From positions 1 to 64,000 of the forward strand of contig DXXM01000013.1 in NCBI GenBank assembly GCA_019416285.1: 64,000 nt of DNA, in the 5' to 3' direction. Both the position numbers and the translations under genes were made by a program. Of the stretch, positions 49,787 through 58,700 are shown in pieces. The stretch's first letter is position 1, and each line of letters begins with the position of its first letter. A model generated the notes under the pieces. That model ran no database searches and was not told the DNA's origin. It saw nothing but the letters and a program-made list of their open reading frames with translations. The DNA is from Bacteroidales bacterium. Its GTDB lineage: Bacteria > Bacteroidota > Bacteroidia > Bacteroidales > Muribaculaceae.

Positions 49787-51415
49787 TTACCCTAATACAG
49801 CCAAAAATCTATCTTTATCTTTGGATGTGGAATTTTTTATTCTCCTTTTCATTCTCTTTCTCCTATCATATACAGCCATCGTGTCTTTTTCCTGTAAAAA
49901 CAACGTAATCGAGGAGTTTGAAAAGCCAAAAATAGAGTATAGGAAAAACAGATAGTCGGCCTCGACAAGTTTTGGAAATTCCATACGGAATGATGTGAAT
50001 ATATTTCCATAATGTTTATCCACATAAGATTCAAGTTCTGCGATTTCCTTTTTGTTTCTGGAAAAATCCTTCACCAACATATTCACCATTTCAGAGATGC
50101 GTTTCTTTGATCTTTCGGAATCACCATCCTCATACATGACCTTCATCATTTCGTCAAATACCTCAAAACGGTCAGCCATCAAATGTCTTATGGTTTCTTT
50201 CGATACCTTATCATGAGTTTCCATTATCTCCTTAAAGTTTCGCGCAACCGCGAGATTTCGCTCAATCAGCAAAATCTGTTTTTTACGATAGCGTAAAAAC
50301 ATCAGCAATGAAATTACACCTATAGAGATGGAACTGATTAATATAAGAGCTATAATCAACCTGTGATTATTCAATTCGGATTCAAGAATTTTACGGTCAT
50401 ATTCATGATAATCCATCAGTACACCCGACAAGTCATGATTGACAAGTTCTCTAATTATTTTTTCTGAGTCTTCATCGAGAATCTTTAGTGAAGTCAACGC
50501 TTTTTCAGTTGAATCAACTGCTGTATAATAAGAATATCTGAACCATACGCCAGGCCCGGCACTGACATCACTAATTGCCTTCAGCAAATCCCGTCCCTTC
50601 TCCAATTTACCAAGCCTTACATAAGTCAAGCCAAGATAAGCAGAGTCATTGACATTCGCATCATCCATACGACATATCTCCTCATATATTTTGCGTGCTT
50701 CTTCATAATTATCCTGAACAAAATTACATAAACCCATCGCTCTGCCGACATCCTGTCTTAAATACTCATCTGAATAACGTAGGGCCGAATCCAGCAATTG
50801 CTTACACAAAATCATGCAGGAGTCATACTTTTCAACAGCATAATACGATTGTGCCAAATCAAGCATTGCCCATGTAATATATTTTGACTTACCGGCCTTT
50901 TGGAATCTGTCAAATTCTATCCTCACATATTTCACTGCCTCATTATAGTTATAAGTCTCATTATAGATATCCGCTATCCTTTGCGCACACATCGCCACCC
51001 AAAAATCATCATCAAGGCTTTCAGCCAAGTCTTTTGCTTTAATCAATGAATATAAACTTTTTGAATAGTCCTTTGATTGAAGCCTTAAACGTCCGAAATA
51101 ATACAGTGACAACATTTTTCTGTATGAATCGCGTGAGGAATCATAGTAAGCAAGTGCAATTGAAATCAGTGAGTCATTCGGGACATCGATATAATTTTTG
51201 AACTGTGCCTGGGTAAGAAGTAGGGCGTGGAGGGCACGGGTGGAGCGGCTGTGGATTGCTGAGGGGTCGACGGATTCAACGAGGGCCAACGCGGAGTCAG
51301 GACGCCCGTCCATGAGGCGCTCGGCTTCGGCGAGGGTGGCGTCGATTCCGGAGGGCTGGCAGGAGCATGACCAGACGAGGAGGGAGAGGAACGGAAGGAG
51401 GATATATCGTAACAT
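49787..51415 (-). CDS. TPR lipoprotein-like membrane sensor with C-terminal HTH-like domain
   Basis: 542 residues from ATG 51415 (MLRYILLPFLSLLVWSCSC). After the signal segment come about six tetratricopeptide repeats (e.g. RKMLSLYYFGRLRLQSKDYSKSLYSLIKAKDLA, YLGLTYVRLGKLEKGRDLLK), one membrane helix (LIIALILISSISIGVISLLMFL, about 370-392), a coiled coil, and a C-terminal cytoplasmic domain whose end (DYLFFLYSIFGFSNSSITLFLQ...YDRRKRMKRRI) is spaced like a LuxR/NarL-type HTH. This is a common Bacteroidetes one-component regulator layout. Likely senses a periplasmic cue and acts on the exported-protein genes just downstream. Regulation is inferred from position. Confidence 0.75.
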   Translation of the reverse strand: MLRYILLPFLSLLVWSCSCQPSGIDATLAEAERLMDGRPDSALALVESVDPSAIHSRSTRALHALLLTQAQFKNYIDVPNDSLISIALAYYDSSRDSYRKMLSLYYFGRLRLQSKDYSKSLYSLIKAKDLAESLDDDFWVAMCAQRIADIYNETYNYNEAVKYVRIEFDRFQKAGKSKYITWAMLDLAQSYYAVEKYDSCMILCKQLLDSALRYSDEYLRQDVGRAMGLCNFVQDNYEEARKIYEEICRMDDANVNDSAYLGLTYVRLGKLEKGRDLLKAISDVSAGPGVWFRYSYYTAVDSTEKALTSLKILDEDSEKIIRELVNHDLSGVLMDYHEYDRKILESELNNHRLIIALILISSISIGVISLLMFLRYRKKQILLIERNLAVARNFKEIMETHDKVSKETIRHLMADRFEVFDEMMKVMYEDGDSERSKKRISEMVNMLVKDFSRNKKEIAELESYVDKHYGNIFTSFRMEFPKLVEADYLFFLYSIFGFSNSSITLFLQEKDTMAVYDRRKRMKRRIKNSTSKDKDRFLAVLG

Positions 51416-51755
51416 TCGGGAAGGGCACGGAAGAATTGTCGTCGTGAGGGGGAGCTTACAGTTATTTCGGCGACAAAGGTACAAAACTCCGCAGATTATG
51501 GGCGCCGATATATGATAACAATAGTTAAAATGGTGTTTTATTCCCGTTTTCACGGCGAAAATATCGCAATCCATCGGTTAAAGACAGCGTTTTCTCGAAT
51601 CTGCATCTCGTTTTGCGGGCACGTTCTATCCGAATCCGCACCCTGCCAGCGGAGAGGACTGTGTGGGGTAGGAAAATCCGTGACGGGGGGAGCAGAGAAA
51701 TCCGTGGAGACAGGAGCGGGGATGGTCAGAGGCCACTCCTCTCCCCTACTCTGCA
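51416..51755. other. Non-coding gap with TPR-gene promoter
   Basis: A -7 element TACCTTTG lies on the minus strand at 51474-51481, about 60 nt before the TPR gene. The rest of the gap (51482-51755) shows no gene, RNA or repeat that I recognise. Confidence 0.5.
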
Positions 51756-53924
51756 CTATCTGTGGCTAAGGATTCGGCGGAGGCGACGGAGCTGGTTCAT
51801 GGCGAAGAGGTAGACGGGGTTGGGCGGCGAGACGATGTCGGTGGCCATGGTCTCGGCCATAGTCATGGGCGCCTCGGTTCCGAACTGGCCAGGGTAGATT
51901 ACGATAAGGTTGTTGCCCGCGAGGTAGCGCTGGAGATATTCGGGCACAGAGTCCATGTCGCTGTCGAATGACACGGAGGAGCGGCGGGCGCTGACCACGA
52001 TAAGGAGGTCGTCGTCGGTGATACCGGCGGTCTTGAGGACGAAGTCGTCGTAGCTCGCCACGGTTGCGAATGACATGCGTATGCCGAGCTTGCTCTGGGT
52101 GATTACGGTGCGTATGAGCGGGGCGGTGGAGTCGTCGCACCAGAATTCGACGCGGCAGCCAATCTGACGACAGAGGTTGCCGACGGCCTGCACCCAGCGG
52201 CGGAAGCCGGTCTCGAACTGTGCCTTTTTGGGGACGGCGACGAGCAGACGGCTCACGGTGTTGAGCGGGATGAAGCAGCGCGACATGACTATCATGCGGT
52301 TGGTGGAACGCAGAAGCTGCTCGATTTTCTCGCCGAGGAAGGAGTCGATGATGCGGGTGCGGCGGTGGAGGCCTACGATGAGCTCAGTGATGTCGCGCTC
52401 CTCCATGGTGTTGAGCACTCCGGTGATGAAGTTGAGGTCGAAGCGCTCGATGGGCGTGAGGCGTGTCTCGACGGCTGCCGCGGCGCGCTCGGCCACGTCG
52501 AGCGAGTTGCGCCCGATGGCCTTGGATGAGGCGGAGTTGTCGTTGCGGACATGGAGGGCATAGAAGTCGCCGGGGACGGATGTGTCGGGGAAGCGCATGG
52601 AGAGGGCGAGGTCTACGATACCGGGGGCCGTCAGCGGGTTGGAGATGGCAATGAGGGTGCGGGGATGGGTGGTGGAGTCGTCGCGGGCGCTCTCCTCGTC
52701 GGCCTGCTCGAGCAGCTGGACCTTGAGGCGCGAGGCGGCGCGCTCGGTGCCGAAGGAGGATACGGTGCAGGTGACGAGTATCATGACCACGGTGCCGTTG
52801 AGCACGGTGACGTCGAAGAGGTGCATCTCATAGCCTATCATCACCACGGCGAGGGCCACGGCGGTATGGGCGTTGGAGAGCTGATACATCACGGAGCGGT
52901 CGATGGAGGTGAGACGGTAGACTTTCTGTGTGACGAAGGCGGCTATCCATTTGGAGGCCATGGCCACGGCGCTCATGACGGCGGCGGTGTAGAGCGTGGA
53001 CCATCCGTCGAGCACAACCCTGAGATCGATGAGCATGCCGACGCCGATAAGGAAGTAAGGGATGAAGATGGCGTTGCCGACAAATTCGAGTCGCCCCATC
53101 AGGGTGGACCGCGCGGGGATGAAGCGGTTGAGCACGAGTCCGGCGAAGAAGGCGCCAAACACTCCCTCGATGCTGATGAAGGATGCGAGGGCGGCGGCGC
53201 CGAACACCATCACCATAACGTAGATGAACTGGCTGATGCCGTCGCTGTAGTGCTGGAAGAAGTAGCGGGTGATGCGCGGGTAGAGGTATATGAGCCCGAC
53301 GCAGTAGAGGGCGAGGTAGCAGAGGATGGGGATGAGGGAGGAGACGGAGCCGTCGCGATACACGCCGAGCACTCCGGCGAGGACAATGAGGGAGCCGAGG
53401 ACGGTGACGATGGTGCCGGCAATGGCTATGATGACGGCCGGAGCTTTGGTGACGCCGAAGCGGGTGACTATCGGGTAGGCTATGAGGGTGTGGGCGGCAA
53501 ACATGGAAGCGAGCAGGGTGGCTTCGAGCATCTGCATGCGAAGTGCGGCCATGGCTGCCACGGCGCCAAGTATGAGGGGTATGATGAAGGTGAAGAGGCC
53601 GAATGTGAGGCCTTTGCGCATGTTTTTACGCAGATGGTACATGTCAATCTCGATGCCGGCAAGAAACATGAGGTAGAGTATGCCGACCTGCCCGAAGATT
53701 TCGAAGCTCATGTCGCGGGCGAGGATGTTGAGACCGTAGGGCCCGACGGCTACTCCCGCGATAATCAGGCCGATGACGTAGGGAATCCTGAGACGGTTGA
53801 GCACAATGGGGGTCAGCAGGATTATGGCCATGACGGTCAGGAAAATCGGGACCGGCGCGGTTATGAGCGGCGCATGGGCGGGTATGGCGAGTGATAGCAG
53901 CATATTCGCCACAAAATTAGCCAA
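51756..53924 (-). CDS. Cation:proton antiporter (CPA2) with C-terminal USP-like region
   Basis: 722 residues. The N-terminal half (about 20-390) has twelve or so membrane segments with the Na+/H+ exchanger family pattern (LRIPYVIGLIIAGVAVGPYGL; LMFLAGIEIDM, with the acidic pair; SIEGVFGAFFAGLVLNR). The soluble C-terminal half (about 410-690) alternates strands and helices like tandem universal-stress domains (TLIAISNPLTAPGIVDLALSM; ITELIVGLHRRTRIIDSFLGEKIEQLLRSTNRMIVMS). Takes part in monovalent cation or pH homeostasis. An in-frame ATG seven codons downstream (MLLSLAIPAHAP, 53903) could be the true start because a TAATTTTG -7-like element overlaps the first codons. Confidence 0.88.
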   Translation of the reverse strand: MANFVANMLLSLAIPAHAPLITAPVPIFLTVMAIILLTPIVLNRLRIPYVIGLIIAGVAVGPYGLNILARDMSFEIFGQVGILYLMFLAGIEIDMYHLRKNMRKGLTFGLFTFIIPLILGAVAAMAALRMQMLEATLLASMFAAHTLIAYPIVTRFGVTKAPAVIIAIAGTIVTVLGSLIVLAGVLGVYRDGSVSSLIPILCYLALYCVGLIYLYPRITRYFFQHYSDGISQFIYVMVMVFGAAALASFISIEGVFGAFFAGLVLNRFIPARSTLMGRLEFVGNAIFIPYFLIGVGMLIDLRVVLDGWSTLYTAAVMSAVAMASKWIAAFVTQKVYRLTSIDRSVMYQLSNAHTAVALAVVMIGYEMHLFDVTVLNGTVVMILVTCTVSSFGTERAASRLKVQLLEQADEESARDDSTTHPRTLIAISNPLTAPGIVDLALSMRFPDTSVPGDFYALHVRNDNSASSKAIGRNSLDVAERAAAAVETRLTPIERFDLNFITGVLNTMEERDITELIVGLHRRTRIIDSFLGEKIEQLLRSTNRMIVMSRCFIPLNTVSRLLVAVPKKAQFETGFRRWVQAVGNLCRQIGCRVEFWCDDSTAPLIRTVITQSKLGIRMSFATVASYDDFVLKTAGITDDDLLIVVSARRSSVSFDSDMDSVPEYLQRYLAGNNLIVIYPGQFGTEAPMTMAETMATDIVSPPNPVYLFAMNQLRRLRRILSHR

Positions 53925-54010
53925 AACCGAGGAAAAATAGAAATTTTTCGACAGGTTTAGTTTGACCGGATGGTTTGGGGCCTAAAGTATCGAAAATCTG
54001 CGATCGAAAT

Positions 54011-54036
54011 CTGTAGGGCCATCGCATGCGGTGGCC
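54011..54036. repeat. Fifth copy of the GCATGC-centred palindromic element
   Basis: CTGTAGGGCCATCGCATGCG and the following GTGGCC match the elements at 41610-41880. A single copy in the gap after the antiporter start. Confidence 0.85.
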
Positions 54037-54148
54037 TCCCGGTTGTGATGATGGCTGGAATTTGGGGCACATATGGACAAGAGATACAAGAGAAACAAAG
54101 TTTTTTAGTATGGAATTTAAAATTTAAAGAGGATATTGGTGGACTCTT

Positions 54149-54279
54149 TTCGAGTACAGTCGAAAATTTCAGCATTTTCATAAAAAGTTTCGAGTATAGT
54201 CGAAACTTTTAAGATTTTTGCAAAAAGATTCGAGTACAGTCGAAAATTTAGCTATATTTGCAAAAAGATTCGGCTATGG
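54149..54279 (+). repeat. 40-bp tandem promoter/operator units
   Basis: TTCGAGTACAGTCGAA or TTCGAGTATAGTCGAA at 54149, 54189 and 54229, exactly 40 bp apart. Each is an inverted repeat (TTCGA/TCGAA) and each is followed by a similar A/T tract ending in a -7-like TTTTCAT, TTTTTG or TATATTTG. The third unit's TATATTTG (54253-54260) is a consensus -7 element. A fourth unit begins TTCGGCTATGG and contains the ATG of the downstream gene. Confidence 0.85.
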
Positions 54280-55544
54280 AAGAATATTTAGACATAATAG
54301 CGCCCTATAATCTATGGTATGGGAATCAGCTTCCCGCAGGATTTATACGCGACACATACACCGGACGCCTTATGAAGTACACGGGAAACCGGCTTGTGAA
54401 GGTGCTGACGGGCCAGCGGCGCGTGGGCAAGAGTTATATAATGCGACAAGTCGCCACTGAGCTTATAAAGAACGGTGTAAGGCCGGAAAACACGCTATTC
54501 ATAAACTGTGAGCTGTCGGTGTTCGGTTTCATAAAAAATGCCGATGATCTCGGTCGGCTTGTAAGCGCTTACCGCGAGCGTTTCAATCCCGAGGGGCGAC
54601 TGTATATCTTTATAGATGAGGTGCAGGAAATAGATGAGTGGGAACGTGCGGTCAATTCAATGTCGCAGGACTACACGATGGAGGCAGAACTGTTTATCTC
54701 CGGTTCTAATTCCCGACTGCTTTCTGGGGAACTGGCGTCGCTTCTGTCGGGGCGATATGTGGAATTTCTGATAGCGCCTCTGTCGTTTGACGAATACTGC
54801 GGTATCCACTCTTTAGGAAGAGAGCGGGGCGCTTTTCTCAGATATCTGAAAGAGGGAGGCTTGCCGGAACTGATAAATCTCCCGGACGAAGAAGTGAAGC
54901 AACGCTATGTGGCCGGACTGCGGGACTCAATAATGCTTAAGGATATTGTGAAACGATATTCGATAAAGGATGTGGGACTCCTCGAAAGTCTCTTTGCCTA
55001 TCTTGTCAACAATGCCTCAAATATGATTTCAATAACCGGCATAGTGAATTTCATAAAGAGCCGCGGAAACAAGTCGACCTACGATACGGTAGCGGCCTAT
55101 ATCATGTATCTTCAGGAGGCTTTTCTCGTACATAAATCCGAGCGCTACAATATCAGCGGAAAAGAGCTGCTCGCAGGTAATTTCAAACTCTATATAAACG
55201 ACCAGGCCTACCACAATTATCTGTTCCCATCCGTCAGATACGGGTTGGGATATGTATTGGAAAACGTTGTGTATATGGAATTCGTGCGCAAGGGCTATGT
55301 TGTCAATACAGGCGTTGTGAAAGGTCATGAAGTCGATTTCATAGCGAGGAAGGACGGGCGCACAATCTATGCACAAGTGGCCTACACTGTCTATGATGAG
55401 GAGACGGCTCATAGGGAATATGAATCCCTTGACTGCGTCAAGGGGGAGGGAGAGAAGTTTCTGATAACAATGGACGATGACCAGCTGCCTATGCGCAACG
55501 GTGTCCGCCATCTGCGGGCATGGGAGCTTGGAGGAGTGGTTTAA
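54276..55544 (+). CDS. AAA ATPase of the DUF4143 family
   Basis: 422 residues from ATG 54276 (MEEYLDIIAPYNLWYGNQL). Walker A GQRRVGKS, Walker B LYIFIDEVQEI, sensor ISGSNSRLLSGELASLLSGRYVE; the DUF4143 part ends in HEVDFIARKDGRTIYAQVAY, a PD-(D/E)XK-like core of the 'Q-V' subtype. Only distantly similar to the ATPase at 45113. A TTG at 54258 lies inside the -7 element and is not the start. Confidence 0.9.
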   Translation: MEEYLDIIAPYNLWYGNQLPAGFIRDTYTGRLMKYTGNRLVKVLTGQRRVGKSYIMRQVATELIKNGVRPENTLFINCELSVFGFIKNADDLGRLVSAYRERFNPEGRLYIFIDEVQEIDEWERAVNSMSQDYTMEAELFISGSNSRLLSGELASLLSGRYVEFLIAPLSFDEYCGIHSLGRERGAFLRYLKEGGLPELINLPDEEVKQRYVAGLRDSIMLKDIVKRYSIKDVGLLESLFAYLVNNASNMISITGIVNFIKSRGNKSTYDTVAAYIMYLQEAFLVHKSERYNISGKELLAGNFKLYINDQAYHNYLFPSVRYGLGYVLENVVYMEFVRKGYVVNTGVVKGHEVDFIARKDGRTIYAQVAYTVYDEETAHREYESLDCVKGEGEKFLITMDDDQLPMRNGVRHLRAWELGGVV

Positions 55545-55593
55545 GATTTGGGATTAAGGGTTATAAAATTGATTCTTTTGGTTGAGGGATAGT

Positions 55594-55634
55594 TAAAGTT
55601 TTTAATGGCATTAAGGTCTTTAAGGACTTTGAGG
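55594..55634. repeat. 9-nt-period degenerate repeat
   Basis: TAAAG, TAATG, TAAGG, TAAGG and TGAGG start at 55594, 55603, 55612, 55621 and 55630; a further TGAGG at 55646 is out of register. Same type as the array at 28957, in the opposite sense relative to neighbouring genes. Confidence 0.65.
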
Positions 55635-55651
55635 ATGGGAGACTTTGAGGG

Positions 55652-55689
55652 TATAAAACAGCAGCGCCGGCCCGGTGGGGTCGGCGCTG
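55652..55689 (-). terminator. rpoC terminator
   Basis: CAGCGCCGGCC (55662-55672) pairs with GGTCGGCGCTG (55679-55689), one mismatch. On the minus strand CTGTTTTATAC follows. 58 nt after the rpoC stop. Confidence 0.8.
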
Positions 55690-55746
55690 GATGTTTATTG
55701 AGGGGTCAGGATTTTATCTGAATTATCAGATTTTTCCAATGGGTTA

Positions 55747-58700
55747 TCAGAGTTCGGTATGGGTGACGTCGATGACTTCAGGGGCTTCCTGGCGGGGTAC
55801 GACGGGAAGGTCGAAGGCGTCCTCGATGTCGTCCTTGCCGCCTACGACGATGCGCTCGTAGGAACGGAGACCGGTACCGGCGGGGATGAGGTGACCGCAG
55901 ATTACGTTTTCCTTCATGCCCTGGAGATAGTCGACTTTGCCGTTGATGGCTGCTTCATTGAGAACCTTGGTGGTTTCCTGGAATGATGCGGCCGACATGA
56001 ACGACGATGTCTGGAGGGCGGCGCGGGTGATACCCTGGAGTATCTGCTCGGAGGTTGCGGGCTGGGCGTCGCGGACGACGATGGGACGGAGGTCACGGCG
56101 CTTGAGCGATGAGTTTTCGTCGCGGAGCTTGCGGGCAGTGATAATCTGACCGGGCTTGACGTTTTCGCTGTCGCCTGCGTCGGTGACGACTTTCTTGCCC
56201 CAGATGCGGTCGTTCTCGTCCATGAAGTCGCGCTTGTCGACCACCTGCTGCTCGAGGAAGCCGGTGTCGCCGGGATCGAGGATGTTGACCTTGCGCATCA
56301 TCTGACGGACGATGACCTCGAAGTGCTTGTCGTTGATCTTCACACCCTGCATGCGGTAGACGTCCTGGACTTCGTTGACGATGTATTCCTGAACGGCTGT
56401 CGGACCCATGATGTTGAGGATGTCGGCGGGAGTGATGGCACCGTCGGAGAGGGGTGTACCTGCGCGGACGTAGTCGTTTTCCTGCACGAGAATCTGCTTC
56501 GAGAGGGGCACGAGGTATTTCTTGGTCTCTCCAAGCTTGGAGGTAACTGAAATCTCGCGGTTGCCGCGCTTGACCTTGCCGAACTTGACCTCACCGTCGA
56601 TTTCGGATACGATGGCGGGGTTGGACGGGTTGCGGGCCTCGAAGAGCTCGGTCACACGGGGGAGACCACCGGTGATGTCGCCGGCAGAGCCTGCGGCGCG
56701 CGGAATCTTGACGAAGATTTCGCCGGCCTTGACGTCGGCGTGGTCGTCGACCATGAGGTGTGCGCCCACTGGGAGTGCGTATGTCTTGACAATCTGACCG
56801 TTGGCGTCGACGATGTTTGCCTCGGGCACTTTGCCACGCTCTTTGGATTCGATGATAATCTTCTCGCGGAGACCGGTCTGCTCGTCGGAATCGACGCGGT
56901 AGGTGACGTTTTCCTGAAGGTTGACATATTCGACCTTACCGCCGACTTCGCTGACGATTACGGCGTTGAAGGGGTCCCATTCGCAGATTACATCGCCCTT
57001 CTTGATGGTGGCGCCGTTGTCGAAGAAGAGTTTGGCACCGTAGGGGATGTTGGCGTTGGTGAGCATCATCTTGGTTGTCGGGTCGATGATACGCATTTCA
57101 GCGAGTCGGCCGATGACAACCTCGACGTTGCGTCCCTTGGAGTCGACTTCGTCGGTCTGCACGGTACGGAGTTCGTCGATTTCGAGGATACCGTCGTAGC
57201 GCGAGGTGAGCGAGTTGACGGCCGCGATGTTCGAGGCGACACCACCGACGTGGAATGTACGGAGTGTCAGCTGGGTACCGGGCTCGCCGATTGACTGGGC
57301 TGCAATCACGCCGACTGCCTCGCCCATCTGGACCATGCGGTGTGTGGCGAGGTTGCGGCCGTAGCACTTGGCGCAGACGCCCTTCTTGGACTCGCAGGTG
57401 AGGACTGAGCGGATTTCGACGGATTCGATGGGCGAAGCGTTGATGCGGTCGGCGGCAAGGTCGTTGATTTCCTCGCCGGCGGCCACGATGAGTTCGCCGT
57501 TGGTGGGATCGATGACGTCGTGGACAGACACGCGGCCGAGGATGCGCTCGCCGAGTGAGGCCACGACTTCGTCGTTGTTCTTAATCTCTGTGCAGACGAG
57601 GCCGCGGAGTGTGCCGCAGTCCTCCTCGTTGATGATGACGTCGTGGGCCACATCGACGAGACGGCGGGTAAGATAACCGGCGTCGGCTGTCTTGAGCGCG
57701 GTATCTGCAAGACCCTTGCGGGCACCGTGGGTGGAGATGAAATATTCGAGCACCGAAAGACCCTCCTTGAAGTTTGCAAGAATCGGGTTCTCGATAATCT
57801 GACCTCCCTCGGCACCGCTCTTCTGCGGCTTGGCCATAAGACCACGCATACCGGAGAGCTGACGAATCTGGTCCTTGGAACCACGGGCACCGGAGTCAAG
57901 CATCATGTAGACAGGGTTGAAGCCCTGCTTGTCGGCCGAAATCTGCTTCATGAGGGTGTCGGCCAGACGGGAGTTGACGTGTGTCCAGATATCGATAATC
58001 TGATTGTAGCGCTCGTTGTTGGTGATGAAGCCCATCGAGTAGTTGTTGAGCACTTCCTGAACCTGCTCGTAGCCTTCCTTGACATACTGCTCCTTCTCCG
58101 CGGGGATGAGGACGTCGCCGAGGTTGAACGACAGACCACCCTTGAAGGCCATGTAGTAACCGAGGTTCTTGATATCGTCGAGGAACTGGGCCGAGCGGGG
58201 AATACCGCAGTGCTTGATTACGCGCGAGATGATGGTACGGAGTGATTTCTTCGAAAGAATCTCGTTGACGTAGCCGATTTCCTTGGGCACGTAACGGTTG
58301 ACGAGGACACGGCCTACGGAGGTGTTCTCGACGAGGTGCTTGATGGGGTTGCCGAACTCGTCGATGTCGTCGACAACGACCGAAACGGGGGCGTGGAGTG
58401 TCACGCGGCCTTCGTTGTAGGCAATCTCAGCTTCCTCGGGACCGTAGAACTTGAGGCCCTCGCCCTTGTCGCCCTTACGGAGCTTGGTGATGTAGTAGAG
58501 ACCGAGCACCATGTCCTGCGAGGGCACGGTGATAGGTGCGCCGTTGGCAGGGTTGAGGATGTTGTGTGAACCGAGCATGAGGAGCTGGGCTTCGAGCACA
58601 GCCTCGTTGCCGAGGGGAAGGTGGACTGCCATCTGGTCACCGTCGAAGTCGGCGTTGAAGGCCGTACATGCGAGCGGGTGGAGCTGGATGGCCTTACCCT

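Noticed and set aside
49728..49955. Plus-strand ORF of 75 codons with a hydrophobic segment
   Set aside because: Mostly overlaps the 3' end of the TPR sensor gene on the other strand; the hydrophobic stretch mirrors its charged helices. No promoter or family.
52551..53894. Plus-strand ORF of 447 codons
   Set aside because: Antisense of the antiporter; Gly/Glu/His/Asp-rich low-complexity translation with no signal or domain.
54258..54275. TTG start for the second DUF4143 ATPase
   Set aside because: The TTG is the end of the -7 element TATATTTG; ATG 54276 is downstream of the likely transcription start.
54149..54279. CRISPR array
   Set aside because: The 40-bp units are similar throughout (repeat plus related A/T tract), so there are no unique spacers; no cas genes are nearby.
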